Shown here one piece after another: positions 35,171 through 45,377 of a stretch of 64,000 nt of DNA. The DNA is taken from contig NZ_JALN02000001.1 in NCBI RefSeq assembly GCF_000559085.1, forward strand, positions 2,666,001 through 2,730,000. Direction: 5' to 3'. A program made the translations under genes and the position numbers. Source of the DNA: Mycolicibacterium aromaticivorans JS19b1 = JCM 16368 (GTDB lineage: Bacteria > Actinomycetota > Actinomycetes > Mycobacteriales > Mycobacteriaceae). The stretch's first letter is position 1; each line of letters opens with the position of its first letter. The notes under the pieces are model-generated. The model saw only the letters and a program-made list of their open reading frames with translations. It searched no databases and was not told the DNA's origin.

Positions 35171-35188
35171 AATCACACGCGTGTGATT
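35171..35188. promoter_or_regulatory. 18-base perfect palindrome between PH-domain gene and crgA
   Basis: AATCACACGCGTGTGATT is a perfect inverted repeat with no loop, 52 bases upstream of the PH-domain gene and 72 bases after the crgA stop. The lack of a loop and the TCACAC-N2-GTGTGA layout suggest a CRP/FNR-like or GntR-like operator rather than a terminator. Confidence 0.5.
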
Positions 35189-35259
35189 GGGTGACCAGGA
35201 GGTTGCCAGCCTGGGAACGGCGTTCGCACAGCATGGGGCCGCCGGGGTGTCGCAGCCGC

Positions 35260-35541
35260 TCAGCGCCACCGCATCGTCAGCAACAACCCGGAGATCATGA
35301 AGCCGAAGGCGATCGCGTAGTTCCAGGGGCCCAACTTGGCCATCCACTGCAGCGCGCTCGGGGTGTCGTAGCCGGACGCGGCGAGCTGGAACACCAGCAG
35401 CCAGGCCAGCCCGATCAGCATCAGGCTGATGAACAGCACCACGAACCACACACTCGACGGGCCGGCCTTCACCTTGACCGGAGTGCGGCTCACCGGATTG
35501 ACCGTGAAGTCGTTTTTCTTGCGAACCTTGGACTTGGGCAT
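35260..35541 (-). CDS. crgA: Cell division protein CrgA
   Basis: A 93-residue septal protein with two membrane segments ([21 protein letters not shown] and [18 protein letters not shown]) after a basic N-terminus ([15 protein letters not shown]). CrgA recruits FtsZ, FtsQ, FtsI and CwsA at the mycobacterial septum. AAGGTACC lies before the ATG. The length equals that of M. tuberculosis CrgA. Confidence 0.95.
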   Translation of the reverse strand: MPKSKVRKKNDFTVNPVSRTPVKVKAGPSSVWFVVLFISLMLIGLAWLLVFQLAASGYDTPSALQWMAKLGPWNYAIAFGFMISGLLLTMRWR

Positions 35542-35590
35542 GGGTACCTTCGGGCCGGGATCTTCTGCGACGATGGTGCGCAGATCGCTT

Positions 35591-36382
35591 ATGAGATTAA
35601 CGCAGCGGCGCCGTGACCCGACAATTCCGGCGGCAGCGACGACGGGTGCCCAGCGCTCGCCGTGGCGGTTCGGCGTCCCGGTGGTGTGCCTGCTGGCGGG
35701 CGTTCTGCTGGCCGCCACCCACGGTGTGTCCGGAGGCAGCGAGATCCGCCGCAGCGACTCACCCCGGCTCGTCGACCTGGTGCACGACGCGCAGCAGTCG
35801 GTCGACCGGCTCAGTGCCCAGCGCGACGCCCTGGCGTCCCAGATCGACTCCACGCACGGCGGGGGATCCGGCACCGCGCTCGCGGCCATGCAGGCCCGCG
35901 CCGACGAGCTGGCCGCCACTGCCGGACTGAATCCGGTACACGGGGCCGGCCTGGTGGTCACCCTCTCCGACGCCCAGCGCGACGCCAATGGGCGCTTCCC
36001 CCGCGACGCCTCCCCGGACGACCTGGTGGTCCACCAGCAGGACATCCAGGCCGTGCTCAACGCCCTGTGGAGCGCCGGCGCCGAGGCGATCCAGATGCAG
36101 GATCAGCGCATCATCGGGACGTCCGCTCCGCGGTGCGTCGGCAACACCCTGCTGCTGAACGGGCGTACGTACAGCCCGCCGTACAAAATCACGGCGATCG
36201 GGGACGCGTCCGCGATGCAGGCCGCACTGGCGTCGGCTCCCCTGGTCACGCTGTACAAGCAGTACGTCGTGCGGTTCGGCCTGGGCTACAGCGAGCAGGT
36301 CCGCGACGATGTCCAGGTCGCGGGCTACACCGAACCGGTGCGGATGCGCTACGCCCAGCCGGCGGGCCCGGTGGGCTACTGA
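35591..36382 (+). CDS. DUF881 membrane protein (Rv0012)
   Basis: A 263-residue protein with one N-terminal membrane anchor ([20 protein letters not shown]), a coiled-coil stretch ([22 protein letters not shown]) and an outer DUF881 domain ([47 protein letters not shown]). DUF881 genes cluster with division genes in actinobacteria; the precise function is unknown. The ATG at 35591 ([10 protein letters not shown]) is chosen because it matches the start and length of Rv0012. No clear SD is seen. Confidence 0.88.
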   Translation: MRLTQRRRDPTIPAAATTGAQRSPWRFGVPVVCLLAGVLLAATHGVSGGSEIRRSDSPRLVDLVHDAQQSVDRLSAQRDALASQIDSTHGGGSGTALAAMQARADELAATAGLNPVHGAGLVVTLSDAQRDANGRFPRDASPDDLVVHQQDIQAVLNALWSAGAEAIQMQDQRIIGTSAPRCVGNTLLLNGRTYSPPYKITAIGDASAMQAALASAPLVTLYKQYVVRFGLGYSEQVRDDVQVAGYTEPVRMRYAQPAGPVGY

Positions 36383-36410
36383 GCTGCACCACCCCGGGTA
36401 ACCTGGCCGG

Positions 36411-37094
36411 ATGCAGGTTTTGGTCGTCGACAATTACGACAGCTTCGTATTCAACCTCGTCCAGTATCTGGGCCAGCTCGGGGTTGACGCGCAGGTCTGG
36501 CGTAACGACGACGAGCGCCTGGCTGACGTAGCCCGCGTCGCCGCCGAATTCGACGGGATCCTGCTCAGCCCGGGACCGGGCACGCCGGAACGTGCCGGAG
36601 CCTCGATCCCATTGGTGCGCGCGTGCGCCACGGCGGGCACCCCGCTGCTGGGTGTGTGCCTCGGGCACCAGGCGATCGGTGTGGCATTCGGTGGGACGGT
36701 CGACCGGGCCCCCGAGCTGCTGCACGGCAAGACCAGCACCGTCTATCACACGAATATCGGTGTGCTGCACGGACTTCCGGACCCCTTCACGGCGACGCGC
36801 TATCACTCGCTGACGATCCTGCCGGAGACCATGCCGGCTGAACTCGAGGTGACCGCGCGCACCGAGGGAGGTGTCGTCATGGCCGTCCGCCACGTGGAGT
36901 TGCCGATCCACGGCGTGCAGTTCCACCCGGAGTCGATCCTGACCGAAGGCGGTCACCGGATGCTGGCCAACTGGCTGGGCTTCTGCGGGCACGCCCCCGA
37001 AGAGTCGCTGGTGTGCCGCCTCGAGCAAGAGGTCGCCGACACCGTGCGGCATGCCCTCGGCGGGCAGGAGCGATCGGCTACGACGCAAAGCTGA
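36411..37094 (+). CDS. pabA: Class I glutamine amidotransferase subunit (PabA/TrpG)
   Basis: A 227-residue glutaminase that supplies ammonia to aminodeoxychorismate synthase (folate) and probably anthranilate synthase (tryptophan). The catalytic triad is visible: Cys in GVCLGHQAIG, and His and Glu in VQFHPES. The oxyanion motif LLSPGPGTPERAG is present. Matches Rv0013. The last 17 bases overlap the convergent pknB gene. Confidence 0.93.
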   Translation: MQVLVVDNYDSFVFNLVQYLGQLGVDAQVWRNDDERLADVARVAAEFDGILLSPGPGTPERAGASIPLVRACATAGTPLLGVCLGHQAIGVAFGGTVDRAPELLHGKTSTVYHTNIGVLHGLPDPFTATRYHSLTILPETMPAELEVTARTEGGVVMAVRHVELPIHGVQFHPESILTEGGHRMLANWLGFCGHAPEESLVCRLEQEVADTVRHALGGQERSATTQS

Positions 37095-38961
37095 GGGTGA
37101 TCGTCGCGCCGAAGTTCACGGCGCTCTGCGGCGCCGGGCTCTGCGACACCACGGCATGGGACGGCTGACCGCTGTTCTGCACGTCACCACCCTTGTCCAG
37201 CCCACCGGTCCAGCCGAGGCCGCGCAGCCGCGGCTCGGCGTCGGTCCAGAACATGCCCCGCAGGTCGGGCATCACGAACTGATTGCCCTTCGACACCTTG
37301 ATCTGGATCACGGTGTCTTGGGGCACGGTCTGCCCGTTGGGGGGATCGGTACCGACCACCTGGCCGGACGGCTCGGTGCTGTCCGTCGGAACCGGCAGCG
37401 TCTTGGGGAACCCCGATGCCGTGAGGATCTGTTGAGCGACGTCGACCGTCTGGCCCGCGACCACCGGCACCTCGGCGGTTTGCGGGCCGTTGCCGACGAC
37501 CACCGTGATCTCGTTGGTGATCGCCGAGGTCTGGTTCGCGGGCGGAACCGTCGACAGCACCTTGTCCTTCTGGTCCGGCGTGGACGGTGAGTTCACTTGC
37601 TTGAACTTGCCGAATCCGGCGTCCCTGAGTTTCTGGACGCATTCGCCGTAGGACAGGTTGTTGGAGCAGTCCGGAACCTCTCGCTGCTCAGGCCCGGTCG
37701 AGACGTTGATCACGACTTCGTCGCCGGCGCCGGCCTGTGAGTTGGCCGCCGGATCGGTGTCGATGACCTTCTCCGGAGGCACGGTGTTGTCCGGCTTCTG
37801 CTGAGTGCGGATCTTGAAGCCCTTGTTCTGCAAGGCGGCGATCGCGTCGGCCTGGCTCTGCCCGCGGACGTCGGGCACCTGCAGATTGCGTGGATTGCCG
37901 CTGACCATGTTGATCCCGATGGTCACCACCACGGTCAAGATGGCGAGCACCGCGACCACGATCAGCCAGCGGCCGATGGACCCGCCCGCGCGGTCGTTCT
38001 CGACGAGCGCCCCGTGCCGCGGGAATTCGTCGGTCTCGTCACCGCGGGAGGGCATGGCCGGCGCCGCGTTGAGCAGCGAGGTCCGTTCGGCGGCGCTGAG
38101 CACCTTCGGCGCCTCGGGAGCCTCGCCGTTGTGCACCCGCACCAGGTCGGTACGCATCTCGGCGGCGGTCTGATAGCGGTTGTCCGGGTTCTTCGCCAGC
38201 GCCTTGAGCACCACCGCATCCAGCTCCGGCGAGATGCCCGAATGCTTCTGCGACGGTGGCACCGGGTCCTCGCGGACGTGCTGGTAGGCCACCGCCACCG
38301 GGGAATCACCGATGAACGGGGGCTCGCCGGTGAGGATCTCGTAGAGCACGCAGCCCAGCGAGTAGACGTCGGAGCGTGCGTCGACCGGTTCGCCGCGGGC
38401 CTGCTCGGGCGACAGGTATTGCGCCGTCCCGATCACAGCCGCGGTCTGGGTGACGCTGTTGCCCGCGTCGGCCAGTGCGCGCGCGATGCCGAAGTCCATG
38501 ACCTTCACCGCGCCGGTCTTGGAGATCATGATGTTCGCCGGTTTGACGTCGCGGTGGATGATGCCGTGCTGGTGGCTGAAGTTGAGCGCCTGGCAGGCGT
38601 CGGCGATGATCTCGATGGCCCGGCGGTACGGGATGGGGCCGTCGGTGTGGACGATGTCGCGCAGGGTCACGCCTTCGACGTACTCCATCACGATGTACGG
38701 CAGCGGACCGTTGGCGGTCTCGGCCTCGCCGGTGTCGTAGACGGCCACGATCGCGGGGTGGTTCAGCGCGGCGGCGTTCTGGGCCTCGCGGCGAAACCGC
38801 AGGTAAAAGCTCGGGTCGCGGGCCAGGTCGGCGCGCAGCACCTTGACCGCGACGTCGCGGTGCAGACGTGTGTCGCGGGCCATGTGCACCTCGGACATGC
38901 CGCCGAAGCCGATGATCTCGCCCAGCTCGTAGCGGTCGGAGAGGTGCTGTGGGGTGGTCAT
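37078..38961 (-). CDS. pknB: Serine/threonine protein kinase PknB
   Basis: A 627-residue transmembrane kinase that senses peptidoglycan and controls wall synthesis and growth. The kinase domain (about 1-280) has [13 protein letters not shown], catalytic Lys in [16 protein letters not shown] and DFG, and activation-loop threonines in [20 protein letters not shown] juxtamembrane linker, one membrane segment ([19 protein letters not shown]) and four PASTA repeats follow, the last ending ITLSFAS. Known substrates include MurJ, CwlM and FhaA, all encoded in this window. The ATG overlaps the pknA stop (38958-38961). Confidence 0.98.
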   Translation of the reverse strand: MTTPQHLSDRYELGEIIGFGGMSEVHMARDTRLHRDVAVKVLRADLARDPSFYLRFRREAQNAAALNHPAIVAVYDTGEAETANGPLPYIVMEYVEGVTLRDIVHTDGPIPYRRAIEIIADACQALNFSHQHGIIHRDVKPANIMISKTGAVKVMDFGIARALADAGNSVTQTAAVIGTAQYLSPEQARGEPVDARSDVYSLGCVLYEILTGEPPFIGDSPVAVAYQHVREDPVPPSQKHSGISPELDAVVLKALAKNPDNRYQTAAEMRTDLVRVHNGEAPEAPKVLSAAERTSLLNAAPAMPSRGDETDEFPRHGALVENDRAGGSIGRWLIVVAVLAILTVVVTIGINMVSGNPRNLQVPDVRGQSQADAIAALQNKGFKIRTQQKPDNTVPPEKVIDTDPAANSQAGAGDEVVINVSTGPEQREVPDCSNNLSYGECVQKLRDAGFGKFKQVNSPSTPDQKDKVLSTVPPANQTSAITNEITVVVGNGPQTAEVPVVAGQTVDVAQQILTASGFPKTLPVPTDSTEPSGQVVGTDPPNGQTVPQDTVIQIKVSKGNQFVMPDLRGMFWTDAEPRLRGLGWTGGLDKGGDVQNSGQPSHAVVSQSPAPQSAVNFGATITLSFAS

Positions 38962-40238
38962 CGCGGTTTCTCGTCAGTGTGAACAGCCTCGGACAGCGAG
39001 CCGGCATCCACGCTGGCAGCGCTGAATCGGGGTACCCCGATCTGTCCTCCAGGATTACCGGCGATGTGGTGATCCGTCCAACCCGACGGCGCCGCCTGGC
39101 TGGAGGGGGTGACGGTGTCGGTGACGGTCTGTTCTACGGGCTTGTTGTCCTTGCGGTCCTTGTCGGCCAGCACGATCAGGATGGCGCTGATGATCGCCAG
39201 GGCGCCCAGTACGCCGGCCGCCCACAGCAGCGCCCGCTGACCAGAGGAGAACGTGCGCCGCGGCGGCGGCGGGCGGTGGCTGCCGGTGTTGGCCCGCGGG
39301 CGCGTACCGGTGGGCGGGGCGGCGGCAGGCATCCGCGGCGAACTGCCCGGGATCGACGCCGGGGTGGCGCGAATGGTCGGCGCCGAGTTGGGCCGCGGCG
39401 GACGCCGACCCGCCCGCACCGCGGCGGTCGCGTCGGCGAACTGCCCACCATTGCGGTAACGCATGCCCGGGTTCTTCACCAGGGTGATCTCGATCAGCTC
39501 GCGCACATTCGGCGGGAGGTCGGCAGGCAGCGGCGCCGGCGTCTCCTTGATGTGCTTCATCGCCACCGTCAGCGCGCCGTCACCGATGAACGGCCGCTTA
39601 CCCGAAACCGCTTCGTAGCCAACAACTCCCAGCGAGTACACATCACTGGCGGCGGTGGCGTCGTGACCGAGCGCCTGCTCGGGGGCGATGTACTGGGCGG
39701 TGCCCATCACCATTCCGGTCTGGGTGACCGGCGCCGCGTCGACGGCTTTGGCGATACCGAAGTCGGTGAGCTTCACCTGACCGGTGGGCGTGATCAGGAT
39801 GTTGCCCGGCTTGACGTCGCGGTGAACCAACCCGGCGGCGTGGGCCACCTGCAGCGCGCGACCGGTCTGCTCGAGCATGTCCAGGGCGTGCCGCAGCGAC
39901 AATCTGCCGGTGCGCTTGATCACCGAGTTCAGCGGCTCACCGTTGATCAGCTCCATCACCAGGTAGGCGGTGCGACCTTCGCCGTCCATATCGGTCTCGC
40001 CGTAGTCGTGCACGGCCGCGATGCCGGGGTGGTTCAGCATGGCGACGGTGCGCGCCTCGGCGCGGAAGCGTTCGACGAACTCGGGATCCGACGAGAACTC
40101 CTGCTTGAGCACCTTGACCGCGACCCGGCGCCCCAACCGGCTGTCGACCGCCTCCCACACCTGGCCCATGCCGCCGGTGGCGATCAGCCGCTGCAGCCGG
40201 TACCGGCCGGACAGCGTGACTCCTACGCGCGGGCTCAT
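38958..40238 (-). CDS. pknA: Serine/threonine protein kinase PknA
   Basis: A 426-residue transmembrane kinase acting with PknB on morphology and division. Seen: [50 protein letters not shown], and the activation loop [19 protein letters not shown] Pro-rich linker, one membrane segment ([20 protein letters not shown]) and a short outer tail follow; there are no PASTA repeats. The start ATGAGCCC at 40238 is repeated twice upstream in the tandem element at 40232-40308. Confidence 0.97.
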   Translation of the reverse strand: MSPRVGVTLSGRYRLQRLIATGGMGQVWEAVDSRLGRRVAVKVLKQEFSSDPEFVERFRAEARTVAMLNHPGIAAVHDYGETDMDGEGRTAYLVMELINGEPLNSVIKRTGRLSLRHALDMLEQTGRALQVAHAAGLVHRDVKPGNILITPTGQVKLTDFGIAKAVDAAPVTQTGMVMGTAQYIAPEQALGHDATAASDVYSLGVVGYEAVSGKRPFIGDGALTVAMKHIKETPAPLPADLPPNVRELIEITLVKNPGMRYRNGGQFADATAAVRAGRRPPRPNSAPTIRATPASIPGSSPRMPAAAPPTGTRPRANTGSHRPPPPRRTFSSGQRALLWAAGVLGALAIISAILIVLADKDRKDNKPVEQTVTDTVTPSSQAAPSGWTDHHIAGNPGGQIGVPRFSAASVDAGSLSEAVHTDEKPR

Positions 40239-40308
40239 TGCTTGCCTCGCTTCGCTCGCCTGCTGAGGCTCATTGCTTGCCTCGCTTCGCTCGCCTGCGC
40301 GGGCTCAT
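40232..40308 (-). repeat. MIRU-like tandem element at the pbpA-pknA junction with two 12-codon ORFs
   Basis: A 32-base block is repeated exactly at 40232-40263 and 40267-40298 (period 35), and its first 7 bases recur at 40302-40308. On the coding (minus) strand each period carries a 12-codon ORF. The first, at 40308-40270, reads [12 protein letters not shown]; the second, at 40273-40235, reads [12 protein letters not shown]. Each stop TGA overlaps the next ATG as ATGA: pbpA to ORF1, ORF1 to ORF2, ORF2 to pknA. This is the organisation described for mycobacterial interspersed repetitive units, which insert at ATGA junctions. The units are shorter than the usual MIRU. Confidence 0.85.
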
Positions 40309-41780
40309 GACGCCCCCTGCAATGCCGCTGCGATCGTCGCCCGGCCGACCGGGGCGGCCAGCGCGCCGCCGGTGGCGTTCAACCGGTCACCACCGTTTTC
40401 GACGAGCACCGCGACCGCCACTTTGGGGCTCTGTGCTGGGGCGAAGGCGATGTACCAGGCATGGGGAGGGGTGTTGCGAGGGTCGGTACCGTGCTCCGCG
40501 GTCCCGGTTTTGGATGCGATCTGCACGCCGGGGATCGCCCCTTTCTGCTGGGTCATCTGTTCGGCGCCGATCATCAAATCCGTAAGTTTAGCGGCGACCT
40601 GCGTCGATACGGCACGCCGCTGTTGCTGAGGTGCCGCCGTGCTGATGTTCGACAGGTCCGGCCCCTTGAGACTGTCCACCAGGTAGGGCTGCATCATCAC
40701 ACCGGAGTTGGCGATCGTCGCCGCCACCAACGCGTTCTGCAAAGGTGTCACCGCCACGTCTTTCTGACCCATGCTCGACATCCCCAGCGCGGCGGCGTCG
40801 GCCATCGGGCCGATGGTCGACTCCGCTACCTCCAGCGGGATTGGCGCTGGTGGGCTGTCGAACCCGAACGCCTGCGCGGTGTTGCGCAGAGCGTCAGCAC
40901 CCACCCGGATACCCAGTTCCACGAAAGCGGTATTGCACGAGCGGGCAAACGCCTCCCGCAGAGACGCGGTGGGAGCGCTGCCGCACGGGGCGCCGCCGTA
41001 GTTCTCCAGGGTCGCGGTGCTGTTCGGGAGCTGTATCCTGGGGGCGCTGGTGAGCTGATCGTTGTCGGTCACGCCGTTCTGCAACGCCGCCGCGGTAGTG
41101 ATCACCTTGAACGTGGACCCGGGCGGGAAAGTCTCGGCGATGGCCCGGTTGGTCAGCGGCGAGGCGGGGTCGTCGCGCAGCTGCTGCCAGGCGGTGCCCT
41201 GCTCTTCGGTGTCGTGGGTGGCCAACAGGTTGGGGTCGTAGGACGGCGAGGACACCATCGCCAAAATTTTTCCGGTGGACGGCTCCAAGGCCACCACCGA
41301 GCCGCGGCAGCCACCCGTGCAGCCCCGCTGCATCGCTTCCCACGCGGCTTGCTGAACGCGCGGCACGATCGTGGTGTCGACGTTGCCGCCGCGCGGGTCG
41401 CGACCGGTGAAGAAGTCCGCCAGCCGGCGGCCGAACAAGCGCTGATCGGAGCCGTTGAGGATGCCGTCCTCGGCGCGCTCGAGACCGGTGCTGGAGTAGC
41501 GCAACGAGTAGAACCCTGTAATCGGTGCGTAGACAAGGGGATTCGGATAGACGCGCAGGAAGCGGTAGTGGCCGTTGGTGGACACCGAGTAGGCCAGCAG
41601 CTGTCCGCCCGCGGTGATCTGGCCGCGCTGGCGTGAGTACTCGTCAAGCAGCACACGCTGGTTGCGTGGGTCGGCGCGCAGACCATCGGCGCGGAAGACC
41701 TGGGTGATCGTCGCGTTGAGCAACAGCAGCACGATCAACGCCATGATCATCACCGAAATGCGGCGCAGGGAGGTGTTCAT
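40305..41780 (-). CDS. pbpA: Penicillin-binding protein PbpA (class B transpeptidase)
   Basis: A 491-residue transpeptidase that cross-links peptidoglycan, a partner of RodA. One N-terminal membrane anchor (ISVMIMALIVLLLLNATI) leads to a dimerisation domain and the transpeptidase domain with SxxK (PPGSTFKV), SxN (ARSCNTAF) and KTG (ASKTGTAEHG). The ATG at 41780 overlaps the rodA stop and gives the same length as the M. tuberculosis protein. The stop starts the MIRU-like element before pknA. Confidence 0.96.
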   Translation of the reverse strand: MNTSLRRISVMIMALIVLLLLNATITQVFRADGLRADPRNQRVLLDEYSRQRGQITAGGQLLAYSVSTNGHYRFLRVYPNPLVYAPITGFYSLRYSSTGLERAEDGILNGSDQRLFGRRLADFFTGRDPRGGNVDTTIVPRVQQAAWEAMQRGCTGGCRGSVVALEPSTGKILAMVSSPSYDPNLLATHDTEEQGTAWQQLRDDPASPLTNRAIAETFPPGSTFKVITTAAALQNGVTDNDQLTSAPRIQLPNSTATLENYGGAPCGSAPTASLREAFARSCNTAFVELGIRVGADALRNTAQAFGFDSPPAPIPLEVAESTIGPMADAAALGMSSMGQKDVAVTPLQNALVAATIANSGVMMQPYLVDSLKGPDLSNISTAAPQQQRRAVSTQVAAKLTDLMIGAEQMTQQKGAIPGVQIASKTGTAEHGTDPRNTPPHAWYIAFAPAQSPKVAVAVLVENGGDRLNATGGALAAPVGRATIAAALQGAS

Positions 41781-43180
41781 ACGCGCTCGATCACCTCGGT
41801 GCTCGACGACGCGATCGGCGCATGTGGATTGGTGATGATCGGGCGACGGGCGGCGTGCGAGATCTTCACCAGGATGGCCAGCAGCAGATAGTTGGCCACC
41901 AGGGACGAGCCGCCGTAGGACATCCACGGTGTGGTCAGGCCGGTCAGCGGGATCAACCCCGTGACACCGCCGACGACGATGAACAGCTGGATCGCCAGCG
42001 TCGAGGCCAACCCGGCGGCCAGCAGCTTGCCGAAGCTGTCGCGTACGGCGATCGCGGTACGGAGCCCGCGCACGATGACGATCGCGTAGAGCATCAGTAC
42101 CCCGGCCAAGCCGACCAGACCCAGCTCTTCACCGACCGCGGCGGTGATGAAGTCCGTCGACGCGGCGGGCACCGTGCCGGGCTGGCCGTTGCCCAGCCCG
42201 GTGCCGAAGATGCCGCCGGTTGCGAAACTGAACTGCGACTGCACCATTTGATAGCCGGTGCCTTCGGGGTCGCCGAACGGATCCAGCCAGGTCTGAACCC
42301 GCACGCGCACATGGCCGAACAAGTAGTAGGCCACCACGCTGCCTGCGGCGAACAGCGTCAGACCGATGACCACCCAGCTGAACCGCTCGGTCGCGATGTA
42401 GACCATCACCAGGAACGAGGCGTACAGCAGAAGCGAAGTGCCCAAATCCTTTTCGAATACCATGACACCGACCGAGACGATCCAGGCCACCAGCAGTGGC
42501 GCCAGGTCGCGCGGGCGAGGCACGTCGGTGCCGAGGAAATGCTTGCCGGCGGTGGTGAACAGGTCACGCTTGGCCACCAGCACCGCGGCGAAGAAGATCA
42601 ACAACAGGATCTTGGAGAACTCGGCTGGCTGAATACTGAAGCCGGGGAACCGAATCCAGATCTTCGCACCGTTGGTCTCGGAGAAGTGACTGGGCAGCAG
42701 CGCTGGGATCGCCAGCAGCACCAGCCCCACCAGACCGCAGGTGTAACCGTAGCGGGCCAAGATGCGGTGGTCTTTGAGGAAGACGACCACCAGCGCGAAG
42801 CCGAGCACGCCGACCAGCGTCCAGAGCATCTGCTGTTCTTCGCTGGGTCCGTGTTGCGGGGCGATCGCACCGCCGACCAGGTCGAGGCGGTGGATCATCA
42901 CCAGGCCAAGTCCGTTGAGCAGCGCGACAACTGGTAGCAGGACCGGGTCCGCGTAGGGCGCGAATCGCCGGATGGCCAGGTGCGCGCACACGAAAAGGGT
43001 GAGGAACGCCAGCGTCGAACTCGCCAGATCCCAGCTGATGCCCTGCTCCTGATTGGCCTCGACGATCAGCAGTGCCACGACGGTGATGAGGGTGGCGAAG
43101 CACAACAACGCCAGTTCGGCGTTGCGGCGGGTCGGTGTGGCCTGCGCCAGCGCGACGGGTGCCTGCGGTTGGGTACTCAT
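41777..43180 (-). CDS. rodA: SEDS-family peptidoglycan glycosyltransferase RodA
   Basis: A 467-residue multi-span SEDS protein that polymerises lipid II into glycan strands with PbpA. Characteristic segments are visible: KIWIRFPGFSIQPAEFSKI, RDLAPLLVAWIVSVGVMVFEKDLGTS, GIFGTGLGNGQPG and FITAAVGEELGLVG. The ATG overlaps the pstP stop (43177-43180). Confidence 0.96.
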   Translation of the reverse strand: MSTQPQAPVALAQATPTRRNAELALLCFATLITVVALLIVEANQEQGISWDLASSTLAFLTLFVCAHLAIRRFAPYADPVLLPVVALLNGLGLVMIHRLDLVGGAIAPQHGPSEEQQMLWTLVGVLGFALVVVFLKDHRILARYGYTCGLVGLVLLAIPALLPSHFSETNGAKIWIRFPGFSIQPAEFSKILLLIFFAAVLVAKRDLFTTAGKHFLGTDVPRPRDLAPLLVAWIVSVGVMVFEKDLGTSLLLYASFLVMVYIATERFSWVVIGLTLFAAGSVVAYYLFGHVRVRVQTWLDPFGDPEGTGYQMVQSQFSFATGGIFGTGLGNGQPGTVPAASTDFITAAVGEELGLVGLAGVLMLYAIVIVRGLRTAIAVRDSFGKLLAAGLASTLAIQLFIVVGGVTGLIPLTGLTTPWMSYGGSSLVANYLLLAILVKISHAARRPIITNPHAPIASSSTEVIERV

Positions 43181-44763
43181 GCTGCCGCCCGGCAGTCGGT
43201 GCCCGGCTTCTGCGGCGCTGCGGGTAGTTGGGTCACCGTCGGAGCAGGGCTCGGCGCAGGCGTCGGAGCAGCCGAAGACGTTGGGGTGACGCCACTTTCA
43301 GTGGGAGAAGGGGCGGGGCTCGACGAGGCCGCCGGTGGCGGTGGCGTGCTCGGCGACGGGGCGGGTGCCGAAGAGGAGGTCGGCGCGGGCGCCGACGGCA
43401 AAACCGATGCGGCCGTGGGAACGGGCGCCGGCCCCGGCGCGGGAGATGCGCTCGGAGCCGGAGTCGGGGTGGGGGTCGGTGTGCTGGTCGGGGGCGGCGC
43501 GCACGGGGGCAGTACCGAGCTGTGCGCCAGTTCCCGTAGCTGCCCGATCGCATCGTCGAGGGTTCCGGCCGGGAGCCCGGCCGAGACCTGTGCGCGCTCC
43601 GAGGGCCGAAGATCCTGCAGTCGCATCAGTTGGCAGCCCAGCGAGTCGGTCGGCTGGCCGTAGCTGATCTGCGACAGCTCGTTGCGGTCGTTGAGGCAGC
43701 CCAGCAGGTACGGCTCCTGAAGCTGATAGCCCAGGATCGAGCCCTGGATACCGCGCATGATCGCGACGGTGCCGTTCTCAGCGCTGACGTAGTAATTGCT
43801 GCGGATGATCTGCCTGCCGACCGCGAGCCCGGCGAGGACCACCAACAGGACCAGGGCGGCGGCGATGATCATCCGCCGCCGCGAGCGCGGCTTGGGTGGG
43901 GGCTCGGGCTCGGCCACAACGCGCTTGGCGGGCGCAGGCCGGGGGTTGAAGGCCGAGGCGCGCCCGGCCGCGGTGTTGGGCGGGGCGACGTGGTCGTCGT
44001 CCCCCGAGACCGCACCGGCCAGGATCGGCTGCGTCTGGCCGCCGTAGTCATGGTCGACCACATCGGCCACCACCACGGTGACGTTGTCCGGTCCGCCCCC
44101 GCGCAGCGCCAGTTCGATCAGCCGGTCAGCGCTCTCGGCGACGTCGTCGATCTGCAGTGCTTCCAGGATGGTCTCCTGGCTGACCGGGTCGGACAAGCCG
44201 TCGGAGCACAGCAGATAGCGGTCGCCTTCCTTGGCCTCCCGCATGATCAGCGTCGGCTCGACCTCGTGACCGGTGAGCGCGCGCATGATCAGCGAGCGCT
44301 GCGGATGGCTGTGGGCCTCCTCCGCGGTGATGCGCCCCTCGTCGACGAGGGTCTGCACGAAGGTGTCGTCCTTGGTGATCTGGGAGAGCTCGCCGTCGCG
44401 CAGCAGATAGCCGCGGGAGTCACCGATGTGGACGAGGCCAAGTCTGTTGCCTGCGAACAGGATCGCGGTCAGCGTGGTACCCATGCCCTCGAGCTCGGGC
44501 TCCAGCTCGACATGCGCGGCGATCGCGGAGTTGCCGTCGCGCACCGCGGAGTCGAGTTTGCTCAGCAGATCGCCGCCGGGCTCGTCGTCGTCGAGGTGTG
44601 CCAGCGCGGCGATCACCAGCTGGGATGCCACCTCGCCGGCCGCGTGCCCGCCCATGCCGTCGGCCAGGGCAAGCAGGCGCGCGCCCGCGTAGACGGAGTC
44701 CTCATTGTTGGCGCGCACCAGGCCCCGGTCACTGCGGGCGGCGTAGCGAAGGACAAGGGTCAC
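43177..44763 (-). CDS. pstP: Membrane PP2C-type serine/threonine phosphatase PstP
   Basis: A 528-residue phosphatase that reverses PknA/PknB signalling. The PP2C motifs are complete: SDRGLVRANNEDSV, LADGMGGHAAGE, HIGDSRGYLLRDG, LLCSDGLSD and GGPDNVTVVVADV. One membrane segment (IIAAALVLLVVLAGLAVG) and an outer domain follow. The C-terminal tail is long and rich in Pro, Ser, Thr and Ala (PTPTPTPAPSASPAPGP). A GTG start overlaps the fhaB stop (GTGA). Confidence 0.96.
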   Translation of the reverse strand: MTLVLRYAARSDRGLVRANNEDSVYAGARLLALADGMGGHAAGEVASQLVIAALAHLDDDEPGGDLLSKLDSAVRDGNSAIAAHVELEPELEGMGTTLTAILFAGNRLGLVHIGDSRGYLLRDGELSQITKDDTFVQTLVDEGRITAEEAHSHPQRSLIMRALTGHEVEPTLIMREAKEGDRYLLCSDGLSDPVSQETILEALQIDDVAESADRLIELALRGGGPDNVTVVVADVVDHDYGGQTQPILAGAVSGDDDHVAPPNTAAGRASAFNPRPAPAKRVVAEPEPPPKPRSRRRMIIAAALVLLVVLAGLAVGRQIIRSNYYVSAENGTVAIMRGIQGSILGYQLQEPYLLGCLNDRNELSQISYGQPTDSLGCQLMRLQDLRPSERAQVSAGLPAGTLDDAIGQLRELAHSSVLPPCAPPPTSTPTPTPTPAPSASPAPGPAPVPTAASVLPSAPAPTSSSAPAPSPSTPPPPAASSSPAPSPTESGVTPTSSAAPTPAPSPAPTVTQLPAAPQKPGTDCRAAA

Positions 44764-45227
44764 GGGCGCAACTCGATCACCGTCTTGCCGATATGCACCG
44801 GCGTGCCAACCGGAACGCGTACTGCCGTCGTCACCTTCGCCCTGTCGAGGTATGTGCCGTTGGTCGATCCTAGGTCTTCCACGTACCAGTCGGCACCGCG
44901 CGGCGACAGCCGGGCGTGCCGAGTCGAGGAGTAATCATCGGTCAGTACCAGCGTGGAGTCATCAGCGCGGCCGATCAGGACTGGCTGGGTGCCCAAGGTG
45001 ATCCGGGTGCCTGCCAGCGCTCCCTCGGTGACCACCAGGTAGCGGGCGGCGTGCCGTTGCTGGCGGGACGGCAACAGCGTGCCGCGCAGCGCCAGGCCCC
45101 GGCGGACCATCACCGCGCCGGTCGGCGCGTAGATGTCATTACGCAGGACGCGTAACACCGACCAGATGAACAGCCACAGCAACAGCAGGAAGCCGGCGCG
45201 CGTCAGCTGCAGAACTAACCCCTGCAT
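44760..45227 (-). CDS. fhaB: FHA-domain protein FhaB (FipA)
   Basis: A 155-residue protein with an N-terminal membrane segment (AGFLLLLWLFIWSVLRVL) and a C-terminal FHA domain (VLIGRADDSTLVLTDDYSSTRHARL, LGSTNGTYLDRAKV) that binds phosphothreonine. In M. tuberculosis it links FtsZ and FtsQ under stress. The ATG at 45227 gives exactly the family length. It lies between fhaA and pstP in the kinase operon. Confidence 0.95.
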   Translation of the reverse strand: MQGLVLQLTRAGFLLLLWLFIWSVLRVLRNDIYAPTGAVMVRRGLALRGTLLPSRQQRHAARYLVVTEGALAGTRITLGTQPVLIGRADDSTLVLTDDYSSTRHARLSPRGADWYVEDLGSTNGTYLDRAKVTTAVRVPVGTPVHIGKTVIELRP

Positions 45228-45377
45228 CTGGCGTCCTCTCCGTCCTCGTGCACCGCTCGTCGTCCCCGCGGTACCAGCAGGCACCGGGCCGACTTCGGCA
45301 CCGTCACGATACTTGGACGCCGGTGGGTACGCGGGTGAAGCCACTCCGCGTAAACCAAGCTGCGACCTTCGCCGACC

